Source: Terriglobales bacterium (GTDB lineage Bacteria > Acidobacteriota > Terriglobia > Terriglobales > Acidobacteriaceae). From it: a DNA stretch of 48,549 nt. Below are positions 1 to 8,360 of this stretch, one piece after another. The translations under genes were made by a program, and so were the position numbers. Location: the NCBI GenBank assembly GCA_025451215.1, contig JANWKU010000046.1:1-48549 (forward strand), in the 5' to 3' direction. The notes under the pieces are model-generated. The model was given only the letters and a program-made list of their open reading frames with translations, was not told the origin of the DNA and did not search any database. Numbering within the stretch: the stretch's first letter is position 1; each line of letters begins with the position of its first letter.

Positions 1-2732
1 TATGGGGCTCAGCCTACAACAACCCGGGTACTGCCCACCTTCCGGCGGGAGCCACTCCGACCAGCGTTCCTACGTCGGTATGGGATCCAAATGGCGCGAT
101 TTTTGCCAAACTCATGCCTGCGGCGAACATCAGCCCCAACGGTGGTAACGGCTGGAACAACTATCAATTTGCGTCCGATGTCCCCCAGAACCGGTGGGAA
201 GCAACAGGAAAGGTTGATTACGCGATCGGTGATAACACCAAGGTGACTGGATCGTACAGCCGCCAGATCGAAACCGACCAACACCCGGTAGGCATCTGGT
301 GGACACCACCGTGGACTTTGCCGTATCCATCCAGCGTGAACCAGAACCTGGCATCGCAGATGATCATGGTCAATGTCACGCACGTGTTCAGTCCGAGCAC
401 GACTAACGAAGCGGTGTTCACATATACGCGCTTCAACGCACCCAACCAGTTGGCCAATCCTTCAGCCGTGAGCCGGAGTGGGCTGGGAATGACCATCCCT
501 GGAATTTTTGGCGCAAAGGTCGACCAAATACCCAACGAAACATCGTGGGGTGGCTCAGTTCCGGATATCGGCAATATGAATCTTGAGGGGTCCTTCCCCG
601 GCGGCGGTTTTGGAGCGGACAAGAGAGCCCCAGCCGTCTATGACAACTTCACTCGTGTTGTCGGGTCGCACACGCTCAAGTTTGGCGGATACTGGGACAC
701 CGAAGAGAATATTCAGTCGCAGAGCGGATGGGGCGGCGGTGCAAACGGCACCTTCGCGCTGGGCGGCGCTAACGGTACCGGCAACAACCTGGTTGACATG
801 CTTTTGGGACATGCCGACTATCAGCAACCTAGCCAGGATATTGTGAACACCATTAAAAACCATCAGTACGCGGCCTACGGCCAGGACTCTTGGAGGATGA
901 ACCGCCAGTTAACTCTGAACTACGGTTTGCGTTTGGATCACGAGGGGCAGTGGTACATTGGCGGAAACGGCATGGCTGTTTTTAACCCCGCAGCTTACAC
1001 CAACGATCCTACTGTTAAGAATCCAGGCATACTGTGGCATTCAATTAACAGCCATATCCCATCTTCGGGCTGGGTATCGCCGTTATTCAACTATGAACCT
1101 CGCGTCGGCCTTGCTTATGACATATTCGGAAACGGAAAGACGGTTCTACGTGGTGGATTTGCGTCATTCCGCTACAACGTTTCGGTAAACGACGTCGCTG
1201 CTCCTGCTAACCTTGCTTCCGGGACTTTTACGGCTACCGATGCCGGAATTCAAGGCTACGATTCAATCGCTGGCTTCACGCTGCCTCCTTCTGGAGGAGC
1301 CAATGGGAGTTCGATCACTGCATTCCAAATGGGAGATAACAAAACTCCTTATACGAATGACTGGAACATTGGAGTTGCCCAGCAACTTCCCTGGCGCTCA
1401 GTTCTCGAAATCACCTACGTCGGGAACCACAGCGGCAATGAACTCATCAACGGTGGAAACGGCAAGCTCAGCGACTTTAACAGCAACTTCCCCGGTGCTT
1501 ACTGGTTGCCGGATCCGAAGCGAACCCTTAACGGTTCGCAGGCGTTTGTTTCTCCCAACAGCTTGCCGTGCGGAAAAACCGGTACTGACAATAGCAACTA
1601 CACCGGATGCACAGCCATTGGACCGAATGGTGTTCCGGTCTTCAACAACTACGCTCTCTCGTTCAACGAAAACAACTATCGGCGGCTGACCAATTATCAG
1701 GACATCTTCATCCTGAACCATGGCAGCTATGCCAATTACAACTCCCTGCAAATGGCATGGCAAAAGCAGTCTGGTCCTGTCAACTACATGGTGAACTACA
1801 CCTACAGCAAGGTGTTGGGAATCCGTGATGGAAACACGGACCAAGGGGGTAGCAATGGAAACGTGGTTAATCCATTTGATCTGAAGGCCAACTATGGACC
1901 TCTGGCATACGACCATACGCAGATTGCAAACTTCACTTACATTTGGAATATGCCCAACTTCGTCCACGGTAATCGGTTCCTCGGAGGAGCGGTGAACGGA
2001 TGGCAACTCTCTGGCTACACAACTTACCAGAGCGGTGCGCCTCTTCAGGCAAACAACACCATCAACTTCCAGTATGCGGGAGGCCTTACGGTTCCGGTAA
2101 ATGGAATTACTGATCCAGCTTTCCAATTGCCGAATAACAGCATCCTTCTGCCGAATGGACTGAGATCCAATTCGGTCAACCAAGGCACCTTCTACGGAAC
2201 CTCGCAAACCGGCGGCGGTTACGCTTCAATGCTCCCGACCATCACGTGCGATCCGCGGCAACACGCCTCGGGTGCCTACTTCAACCCCAACTGTTTTGGA
2301 ACGCCTGCGTTTGGCCAACTTGGAAACTTCAACTGGCCGTATATCCACGCTCCTGCTTACTTCGACAGCGACTTAGGTATCTACAAGACCTTCAAAGTTA
2401 CTGAGAGTAAGTCACTACAATTCAGGGTTCAGGCTACGAACTTCCTGAACCATCCATTGCCACAATTTGGGCTGGCAGGTGGCGGCGACGACACCATCAA
2501 CCTGCAACAGAACACAATTCAGCAGGTTCCCGTCACTGCAATTAACGGTGGGGCGGCTAATTGCGGCGGCAACAGCGGCATTGGCGGCAGCATTGACGCA
2601 ACCAATGCTGGCATGTGCGACGTCCAGGTGCACTCCATTGCAACCTCTAACCAAAACGCAACCACGACCGGCAAACCAGGATTCAAAACCGGTCAACGCG
2701 TGATCACCTTTGCTTTGAAGTTCTACTTCTAA
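1..2732 (+). CDS. TonB-dependent receptor, Oar-like (3' part, start outside window)
   Basis: The reading frame is open from the first bases (frame 3) to a TAA at 2730-2732, so the start lies upstream of the window. The visible part, over 900 residues, is outer-membrane beta-barrel sequence of the large Oar-like receptors: Gly/Asn/Tyr/Phe-rich strands, a GLRLDHEGQW-type strand, repeated NYTYSKVLG and SGAPLQ-type segments, and a C-terminus ending in alternating hydrophobic residues with a final Phe (FALKFYF), the usual barrel-assembly signal. Such receptors import large ligands, often glycans or peptides, using TonB energy; the ligand cannot be read from the sequence. The N-terminal carboxypeptidase-regulatory-like and plug domains are not in the window. 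A strong terminator follows about 20 bases after the stop, so it probably ends its transcript. A decayed CRTAC1 gene lies just downstream on the same strand. Confidence 0.9.
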   Translation, partial: WGSAYNNPGTAHLPAGATPTSVPTSVWDPNGAIFAKLMPAANISPNGGNGWNNYQFASDVPQNRWEATGKVDYAIGDNTKVTGSYSRQIETDQHPVGIWWTPPWTLPYPSSVNQNLASQMIMVNVTHVFSPSTTNEAVFTYTRFNAPNQLANPSAVSRSGLGMTIPGIFGAKVDQIPNETSWGGSVPDIGNMNLEGSFPGGGFGADKRAPAVYDNFTRVVGSHTLKFGGYWDTEENIQSQSGWGGGANGTFALGGANGTGNNLVDMLLGHADYQQPSQDIVNTIKNHQYAAYGQDSWRMNRQLTLNYGLRLDHEGQWYIGGNGMAVFNPAAYTNDPTVKNPGILWHSINSHIPSSGWVSPLFNYEPRVGLAYDIFGNGKTVLRGGFASFRYNVSVNDVAAPANLASGTFTATDAGIQGYDSIAGFTLPPSGGANGSSITAFQMGDNKTPYTNDWNIGVAQQLPWRSVLEITYVGNHSGNELINGGNGKLSDFNSNFPGAYWLPDPKRTLNGSQAFVSPNSLPCGKTGTDNSNYTGCTAIGPNGVPVFNNYALSFNENNYRRLTNYQDIFILNHGSYANYNSLQMAWQKQSGPVNYMVNYTYSKVLGIRDGNTDQGGSNGNVVNPFDLKANYGPLAYDHTQIANFTYIWNMPNFVHGNRFLGGAVNGWQLSGYTTYQSGAPLQANNTINFQYAGGLTVPVNGITDPAFQLPNNSILLPNGLRSNSVNQGTFYGTSQTGGGYASMLPTITCDPRQHASGAYFNPNCFGTPAFGQLGNFNWPYIHAPAYFDSDLGIYKTFKVTESKSLQFRVQATNFLNHPLPQFGLAGGGDDTINLQQNTIQQVPVTAINGGAANCGGNSGIGGSIDATNAGMCDVQVHSIATSNQNATTTGKPGFKTGQRVITFALKFYF

Positions 2733-2753
2733 GGCGATCATCGCAAACGATCA

Positions 2754-2779
2754 AAGGGTGGCTTCGGCCACCCTTTTTT
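2754..2779 (+). terminator. Rho-independent terminator of the TonB receptor gene
   Basis: A 9-bp perfect stem (AAGGGTGGC / GCCACCCTT) closes a TTCG tetraloop and runs into a T tract. It lies about 20 bases past the receptor stop codon. Confidence 0.93.
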
Positions 2780-2836
2780 ACATGCTTAGGACTAGTCTTT
2801 TCGCTTTGCACGAATCGTCTTGATCCCCCCTCGTAT

Positions 2837-3430
2837 TTGCCAGGGCGTCCGTTCTCGTTCCCGGGCCCAGCCCGATCCGTTTTAAACTCAAACTTTCCCT
2901 TAATGGGACTCGATCTTCGCCATTACAAATATGATCGCTATGCCGCTATTGTCTTCGTTGCTTTGCTGAATGAAACCTTCTTGATTTTTCAGAACACGGG
3001 GGAGGAGGCTTCCTGGAGGTCACGATTCCAAGCGGAATGCGCGACTTGAGTCTCAGGAAGTCTGGCTTCGGTGCCGGCTTGTTCAATTTCGATAACAAAT
3101 AGTTTTTAGCTGTCGGTATTGTTTCGGGCAGGAGCGGGACGGACGAATTGACGAGATCGTTTCAGCACGGGACGTCCCGGGCGAAAATCGGATACCCAAA
3201 CCCCCTGTCATTGGCTAGCGATTGCTCTAAAGGGAGCCAAAAGCAATTGCAGTGGTATCGGTGCTAGAATCAAGACGAGCAAGACCGCGGACCCTGGCTA
3301 CAACCACATGACTACCAGCGTCGGTTATGCTTCCTCTAGTGATGGATTTGTTCGTTTTCGTGTGAGATCGGATTACGTGGCCGCTCGGATTGGATTCATT
3401 GGCCGTTCGGAATCGCACAAACCTCGATAA
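2837..3430 (+). pseudogene. Decayed CRTAC1 (FG-GAP + ASPIC/UnbV) gene
   Basis: Three pieces in different frames line up in order with a CRTAC1-type protein. Piece 1 (from about 2890) reads MGLDLRHYKYDRYAAI then NETFLIFQNTG, matching the usual MGxDxxDYDNDG ... NETxxLFxNTG. A one-base shift at the G-rich run near 3000 leads to piece 2, FLEVTIPSGM ... SGFGAGLFNFDN, stopped by TAG at 3100-3102 where intact proteins continue DNDGW. Piece 3, in a further frame from about 3209, reads HWLAIALKGAKSNCSGIGAR ... SVGYASSSDG, the diagnostic start of the ASPIC/UnbV domain. Most of the middle and the N-terminus are gone. The former role was probably an extracytoplasmic beta-propeller-like protein paired with the upstream receptor. 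The ASPIC signature makes the identification firm; the exact ends are approximate. Confidence 0.8.
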
Positions 3431-3837
3431 AATGTGGCTGGCCGTCAGGTTTGAAGATGACGAAGCCTGCCCACTAGCCTTCCACACTTGGCCATTTAAG
3501 AGTTCACCGCACGATGCGCATTCTTGCAAACGAAATGGCATTTACACAAGCTCTACCGCTCTTCATCGTTTCTTCTCTTGCGTGCTTCCGTGAACCCTGA
3601 AATGATCGAACTACCGTTGCTACCTCTTGATAATTGTCCACATATGGAATTAGGGAGGCTCTATCTAATTCGGAAAGAACACTCGTCTGGCCCCGTTGGG
3701 CACGCCGTTCTTGAAATTCGAGAGCCGCGCGTTGGTCCTCGCCAAACTTCCGATTGCTTTTTGGAGCTGAGTCAAGCAGATGGGCCGCCGCTAAAATAAT
3801 AGCTGTCTTGGTTGAAGCTTCTGTACTCTGACTTGCG
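3431..3837. other. Intergenic stretch with no supported gene
   Basis: About 400 bases between the CRTAC1 remnant and the 3' end of the minus-strand operon. Short open frames exist on both strands, but none has a ribosome binding site, a domain signature or a signal peptide that I recognise. The stretch may hold further decayed sequence. Confidence 0.5.
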
Positions 3838-5673
3838 TTAGTTCTGGAATGCTTTTTTTGAAAAACTGACAGGTTCGCTCTTGAGGACGCCTTTACCTTC
3901 TTTAACAGTAATGAACTGATTCGGCTTGATATTAGGAATGGAATCCTTGTGTCCGCTCGGCCAGACAATTTGCAGGTTCACCGTTTTGCCGTCAGACGGC
4001 TTGCCCAGCCCGAAGGTCAGCGGCAGTTCGCTTTGCGATAAATAGCTTGACCCGGTTTTCACCATTTCCATTAAGCGCAATCCGGTAGATGTTGTGGCGG
4101 TGACTTTTGCTCCGATGCCGTCGCGGTTGGAGCGAGTGCCAATCGTTTTCACCCGCAGCACGTCATTCTGGTTCGCGTTGTCATTGCGCAAGAGCCGCGC
4201 TGGGCCGTTGTTGGCCATGATGATGAGATCGAGATCGCCGTCGTTATCAATATCGCCGTAAGCAGCGCCCCTGCCGACGATCGGTTTTTGCAATGCCGGG
4301 CCGACTTTGTTGGTGACTTCTTCAAATTTATTGTTGCCCAAATTGCGAAACAGATGCGGCGGTTGCGCGTATTTTACGTTTGGCTGCACAACGCTGATGT
4401 CATCGGAGACATGGCCGTTAATGGCCAATATGTCGAGCTTTCCGTCGAGATCGTAATCAAAGAAGAAAGTTCCGAATGTCAGAGACTTTGTGGATGCGGT
4501 GCTGATTCCATTTGTTGTGGCTTGATCGGTGAATAAGCCCGACCCATCATTCTGATAAAGCGCCATTCCTTCGTTCGTAAAATTCCCGACTACCAAACCT
4601 TGCTTGCCGGAGTTGTCGTAGTCCGCGGCATCGGTTCCCATGCCTGCGCGCGCAGTTCCAGCTTCGCCGTACGCCACGCCAGCAGCGACGCCGACGTCGG
4701 TGAAAGTGCCATTGTGGTTATTGTGATAAAGCTTGTTCGGTTCTGTATCGTTTGAAACGAACAGGTCCATCCAGCCGTCGTTGTCGTAATCCAGCAGCGC
4801 GACGCCGAGAGATTTGCTCGTAGGATCGTAGAGGCCGGCCTTTTTGGTCACATTTTCGAAGGTTCCATCGCCTTTGTTGTGAAAAAGTGTCGCGCTCTGG
4901 CCTTTGTAAGTTTGCGGCGTGCAGTAAGACTTGTTCTTTCCGTCGAGCGAGCAGTATTGGTCGGTAGCGACCGACCACTCAATGTAATGGGCGACGTATA
5001 AATCGAGCTTGCCGTCATTGTCGTAGTCGAACCACACCGCGCTTGAGGAAAATCCTGGATCTGCGACGCCAGCTTTGGCGGTGACATCGGCGAACTTTCC
5101 GTTGCCTAGATTCCGAAAAAGATGGTTCGATCCAAGCGCGGTGATGTAGATGTCGTCGTAGCCGTCATTGTCGTAATCGCCGACGGTGCAGCCGAGCCCA
5201 TACATTTCAACGGCCAGGCCGGCCTGCTTTGTAACGTCCGTGAATGTTCCATCTTTATTGTTGTGATAAAGGGCAGGGAAGGACTTTGCGGTTTTGTGCC
5301 CCGGCCAATCCATGGAATTGACCAGCAAAATGTCCTGCCAGCCGTCATTATCGTAATCAATAAAGCAGACGCCGCTGCCCATTGTTTCGGGAAGATACTT
5401 TTTGCCGAACGCGCCGGAGTTGTGTTTGAAGTGAATGCCCGCTTGAGCGGTGATGTCGGTAAACGTTATTGGTCCAGAAGGACGGGGAGAAGATGCAACA
5501 GAACTTTTCTCGACAACCGCAGGTTCCGAGAGAAGCGCGGACGAGATGATTGGTGCAGTACTCGCATATGATTGCGGGTGGGACGCAACCTTTGGCGAAG
5601 GTTTTTGTTTGCAGGCCGTCGTCCACAAGAGCGCGGCCAGCAATAGATAATGAGTATGTCGAAACCTTCGCAT
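3838..5673 (-). CDS. CRTAC1-family lipoprotein with FG-GAP/VCBS repeats and ASPIC/UnbV domain
   Basis: A protein of about 611 residues. The N-terminus is a lipoprotein-type signal (RRFRHTHYLLLAALLWTTAC), so Cys near residue 21 is the likely lipidated residue. The body is a run of FG-GAP/VCBS repeats with calcium-loop signatures such as DYDNDGWQD, DYDNDGYDD, DYDNDGKLD and DIDNDGDLD, expected to fold as a beta-propeller. The C-terminus is an ASPIC/UnbV domain (RSNRDGIGAKV ... SSYLSQSE ... LTFGLGKP ... IVWPSG). No enzymatic function is established for this family; binding or scaffolding at the cell surface is usually proposed. It is the last gene of the minus-strand operon, 33 bases after the RnfD-like gene. 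The frame also opens with TTG one codon earlier; ATG is chosen because it follows AAGGAAG at a reasonable distance. Confidence 0.9.
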   Translation of the reverse strand: MRRFRHTHYLLLAALLWTTACKQKPSPKVASHPQSYASTAPIISSALLSEPAVVEKSSVASSPRPSGPITFTDITAQAGIHFKHNSGAFGKKYLPETMGSGVCFIDYDNDGWQDILLVNSMDWPGHKTAKSFPALYHNNKDGTFTDVTKQAGLAVEMYGLGCTVGDYDNDGYDDIYITALGSNHLFRNLGNGKFADVTAKAGVADPGFSSSAVWFDYDNDGKLDLYVAHYIEWSVATDQYCSLDGKNKSYCTPQTYKGQSATLFHNKGDGTFENVTKKAGLYDPTSKSLGVALLDYDNDGWMDLFVSNDTEPNKLYHNNHNGTFTDVGVAAGVAYGEAGTARAGMGTDAADYDNSGKQGLVVGNFTNEGMALYQNDGSGLFTDQATTNGISTASTKSLTFGTFFFDYDLDGKLDILAINGHVSDDISVVQPNVKYAQPPHLFRNLGNNKFEEVTNKVGPALQKPIVGRGAAYGDIDNDGDLDLIIMANNGPARLLRNDNANQNDVLRVKTIGTRSNRDGIGAKVTATTSTGLRLMEMVKTGSSYLSQSELPLTFGLGKPSDGKTVNLQIVWPSGHKDSIPNIKPNQFITVKEGKGVLKSEPVSFSKKAFQN

Positions 5674-5706
5674 CAATCTGCTGCTTCCTTTATGGCGTCC
5701 TAACCC

Positions 5707-6567
5707 TCAGTGGGCCACGGCTAATTGTGCGGCGTTCTTGCGGCGCGCATCCAGCCAAATCTCTATAAGCATGGCGATCGGACCGACAATGAACAGTGCG
5801 TAGAACGGCGCATATACGACCTGATCAAGCCGCATCAACATTTCGACCAGCGCAATGATGACCACGACGATGCATTGCCACTTCCTGGAGCGTACCGTGG
5901 TTTTTGGGTCGGTAATCATGAAGAAGATGAAAAGTTGATACATGGGCCCTGTGATAGGCGCGACTTCCGATTGCCAGGGGCTGCCCGTCATCCAGCTTCG
6001 CAAGAAAGCAAAAGCAATGAATGAGACGACATAGATTCCCGTGATGTGAAAGCGCCGCAGCCGCCAGATGATGGCCGAGCCCAGGAACCAGATAATCAGC
6101 ATGGGCAGAAGATAGTTGCCCCACTGAATGCTCAAGCTGGCCACCACGGCCGGGGCCAGAAACAGCAACACTGAGATGCCGAAGTTCGACGGGTTCCAGA
6201 TGTGCCGGCCTTTGATGCGCACGACATACTTCGACATGATGGAGATCGCGCTGCACAGGGCATAGGGCCAGAAGGCGGGCGAGCGAACCAGAATGCCTAC
6301 GCTGATTCCTGTAATGTAGGCGCTGGCAGGATGAGCAAACTTACCGTAAAAAATGCGGCTGAGCACCAATTCGAGCGCAATGCTGGTGATGATTGCCAGC
6401 AGGGTTTTCTGGTAGCTTTCAAGAATGCCGAACGTTAAATTGCCAACCAGCAAAATGCATGTGATAAAAATCGGCGCAATATAACGGTTGTCGAGAGTGA
6501 AGAGCCGTTTTTTGTCCGGAGCATTGGGTTGTAAAGGTAGAATGGGCGCGCTCGTATGGGAACTCAT
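5707..6567 (-). CDS. RnfD/NqrB-family integral membrane protein
   Basis: A 286-residue, very hydrophobic protein with about 8 to 10 predicted membrane segments. It matches the NQR2/RnfD/RnfE family: KGRHIWNPSNFGI in the middle and FFMITDPKTTVRSR near residue 225, the equivalent of the conserved TDP motif of these subunits. In true Rnf and Nqr complexes this subunit carries flavin and moves electrons between soluble donors and a quinone or ferredoxin. No SGAT-type motif for covalent FMN attachment is visible here, and no other Rnf or Nqr subunit is nearby, so this is a stand-alone family member. Its ATG overlaps the stop of the upstream CRTAC1 gene (ATGA), which indicates translational coupling. 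The flanking CRTAC1 genes and the upstream iron-sulfur membrane protein suggest a shared envelope redox role, which is inference. Confidence 0.8.
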   Translation of the reverse strand: MSSHTSAPILPLQPNAPDKKRLFTLDNRYIAPIFITCILLVGNLTFGILESYQKTLLAIITSIALELVLSRIFYGKFAHPASAYITGISVGILVRSPAFWPYALCSAISIMSKYVVRIKGRHIWNPSNFGISVLLFLAPAVVASLSIQWGNYLLPMLIIWFLGSAIIWRLRRFHITGIYVVSFIAFAFLRSWMTGSPWQSEVAPITGPMYQLFIFFMITDPKTTVRSRKWQCIVVVIIALVEMLMRLDQVVYAPFYALFIVGPIAMLIEIWLDARRKNAAQLAVAH

Positions 6568-8360
6568 TCAGGCTCCTTGAGCTTGTATATCTGGTTAGCA
6601 GCGGGTTTATCAAGAGTCTGAATCTTGCCGGAAGGCCAGCGAATTACCGCTTTTTCGATTTGCGGATTTTTGCCCAAGCCAAAATGCAGGCGGCGGTCGT
6701 TCTGCGCGGCGAATCCGGAGCCGCCTGAAACGTTTTGCATCTGCTCTTGTCCATTCCAGAACATCGTGACCTGCGCGCCGATTGCGCTGCGGTTGCTCCT
6801 GGTTCCTTCAAGGTCAAATTCGATCCATCGGTCTTCGGGCGTCACAGTGTTTTTGTAAATCAGCAATGGGCCGTCCTGATTGGCGACCACCACGTCGAGC
6901 ACGCCGCGGTTCCATAGATCCACCAGCGCAACCGCCCGGCCATCGTGCGTATCGGTCACTCCGACTGCCTGGGCCACGTCTATAAATTTCCCTGTACCGT
7001 CGTTCAGCCAGACCTTTTTGTTTTGATAGCCTGAGAGGCTGCGGCCGTCAAATGCCGGCCAGTTTTTCGCATCGCCGATAATGGTGCTGTTTCCGCCCGC
7101 TACTTTTGAAAAGTCGTACCAGTAGCTCCGGTTTCGGTCGGCCGAAATGTAGCCGTTGGTCAGGAACAGGTCGAGCGTACCGTCATTATTCAAGTCGCCA
7201 AATTGCGCGCCAAAACTCCATCCACCTAGCTCTACACCAAAGTCACGGGCCAGGTTTTCGTACTTGATGCCATCTCCCGATGTCCCCTGTTTCGGCACCC
7301 ACAGATTATTTCCTTGGATCAGGATGCCGTCTTCCGAAATATTGGAGACGTAAATGGAGTATTTTCCCTGATTCAGAATGTCCCCAAAGGCCGCATTCAT
7401 CCCGCTTTTTGGAGCAAAGCCCACGCCGGTTTGTTCTCCGGCTTCGTGGAATTTATTCCCGTCATTCAGGTAAAGCTCGGAAACTCCATAATCGTTAGCA
7501 ACAAACAAATCCTGATGTCCCGTGCCACGAAGGTCCGCCGCCGCCGCCGCCAATGCCCAGCGCCGGCTGTTGATGCCAACTTTCTCGCTGACTTCTTCAA
7601 ACTTTCCATTGCCCAGATTATGAAACAGATACTTTCGACCACCGTTCTTTGCGTACTCAAAACTGTCCGGCATGATGCGCGTTGTTTTGATGTGCCATAG
7701 GTCAATATTTTCGTCGTAATAGCCGCCTACAAACAAATCCAGCAACCCGTCGCCGTCATAGTCAAACCACACAGCCGTGTTGGCATTGATCCAGGGCGGC
7801 AATCCAGCTTGTTCGGATACCGGAGTGAATCCGTGGCCATGATCGTTGTGAAATAATTCCGGGCGGCCCCACTTGATGAGGAACAAATCTTCATAGCCGT
7901 CGTTGTCATAGTCGCCCCAAACTGCGCCTGTGGAAACTCCGGTTCCGGCTTTGTTTACGTCGGCTACGCCCATCTCCTCGGCCACATCCTTGAAAGTGCC
8001 ATCGTGCATGTTGCGATAAAGATGGTTCTTGCTTCCGATTGCGCTATTGGTTACGTAAATATCGGGCCAGCCATCGCGATCAAAATCCACAATGGACACG
8101 GAAGCTCCCATGGAAGCAACTTCCGGCATGATGGAATCCAGCTTCGGATCGAGCTTCGGTTCCTCATGTACAAAATCAATGCCCGCCGCGTGGGAGACCT
8201 CTTGCAGATAAAATCCGTGGCGGGCCAGTGCGGTCTTTTCGTCTGTCTTGGCTTTGTCGGCTGCCTTGCTGGCCGTGATCCTTTTAATGAGGAACGGCGT
8301 AGCCAACAATACGACAAACAGGATGGTAAGAAAAACTCGGGCGATCTGGCGGGACTTCAT
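6564..8360 (-). CDS. CRTAC1-family protein, membrane-anchored or secreted
   Basis: 598 residues. The N-terminus has one hydrophobic segment (about residues 8-25, VFLTILFVVLLATPFLI) that is either a signal peptide or an uncleaved anchor; no lipobox Cys is seen. FG-GAP/VCBS repeats follow (DFDRDGWPD, DYDNDGYED, DYDGDGLLD, DLNNDGTLD), then a C-terminal ASPIC/UnbV domain (GTRSNRSAIGAQV ... SGFAAQNDRRLHFGLGKN ... IRWPSG). Both ends overlap neighbours by 4 bases in ATGA form: the start with the stop of the 1166-residue CRTAC1 gene and the stop with the start of the RnfD-like gene. The three products are therefore probably made together. The molecular activity is unknown. Confidence 0.9.
   Translation of the reverse strand: MKSRQIARVFLTILFVVLLATPFLIKRITASKAADKAKTDEKTALARHGFYLQEVSHAAGIDFVHEEPKLDPKLDSIMPEVASMGASVSIVDFDRDGWPDIYVTNSAIGSKNHLYRNMHDGTFKDVAEEMGVADVNKAGTGVSTGAVWGDYDNDGYEDLFLIKWGRPELFHNDHGHGFTPVSEQAGLPPWINANTAVWFDYDGDGLLDLFVGGYYDENIDLWHIKTTRIMPDSFEYAKNGGRKYLFHNLGNGKFEEVSEKVGINSRRWALAAAAADLRGTGHQDLFVANDYGVSELYLNDGNKFHEAGEQTGVGFAPKSGMNAAFGDILNQGKYSIYVSNISEDGILIQGNNLWVPKQGTSGDGIKYENLARDFGVELGGWSFGAQFGDLNNDGTLDLFLTNGYISADRNRSYWYDFSKVAGGNSTIIGDAKNWPAFDGRSLSGYQNKKVWLNDGTGKFIDVAQAVGVTDTHDGRAVALVDLWNRGVLDVVVANQDGPLLIYKNTVTPEDRWIEFDLEGTRSNRSAIGAQVTMFWNGQEQMQNVSGGSGFAAQNDRRLHFGLGKNPQIEKAVIRWPSGKIQTLDKPAANQIYKLKEPE

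Noticed and set aside
1398-2207. 269-codon antisense ORF inside the TonB receptor
   Set aside because: It is a shadow of the real gene; the receptor frame has clear barrel motifs and a terminator, the antisense frame has none.
3504-3968. 154-codon minus-strand ORF near the end of the CRTAC1 gene
   Set aside because: It overlaps the C-terminal coding region of the CRTAC1 lipoprotein in another frame, and the remainder shows no domain, signal peptide or ribosome site.
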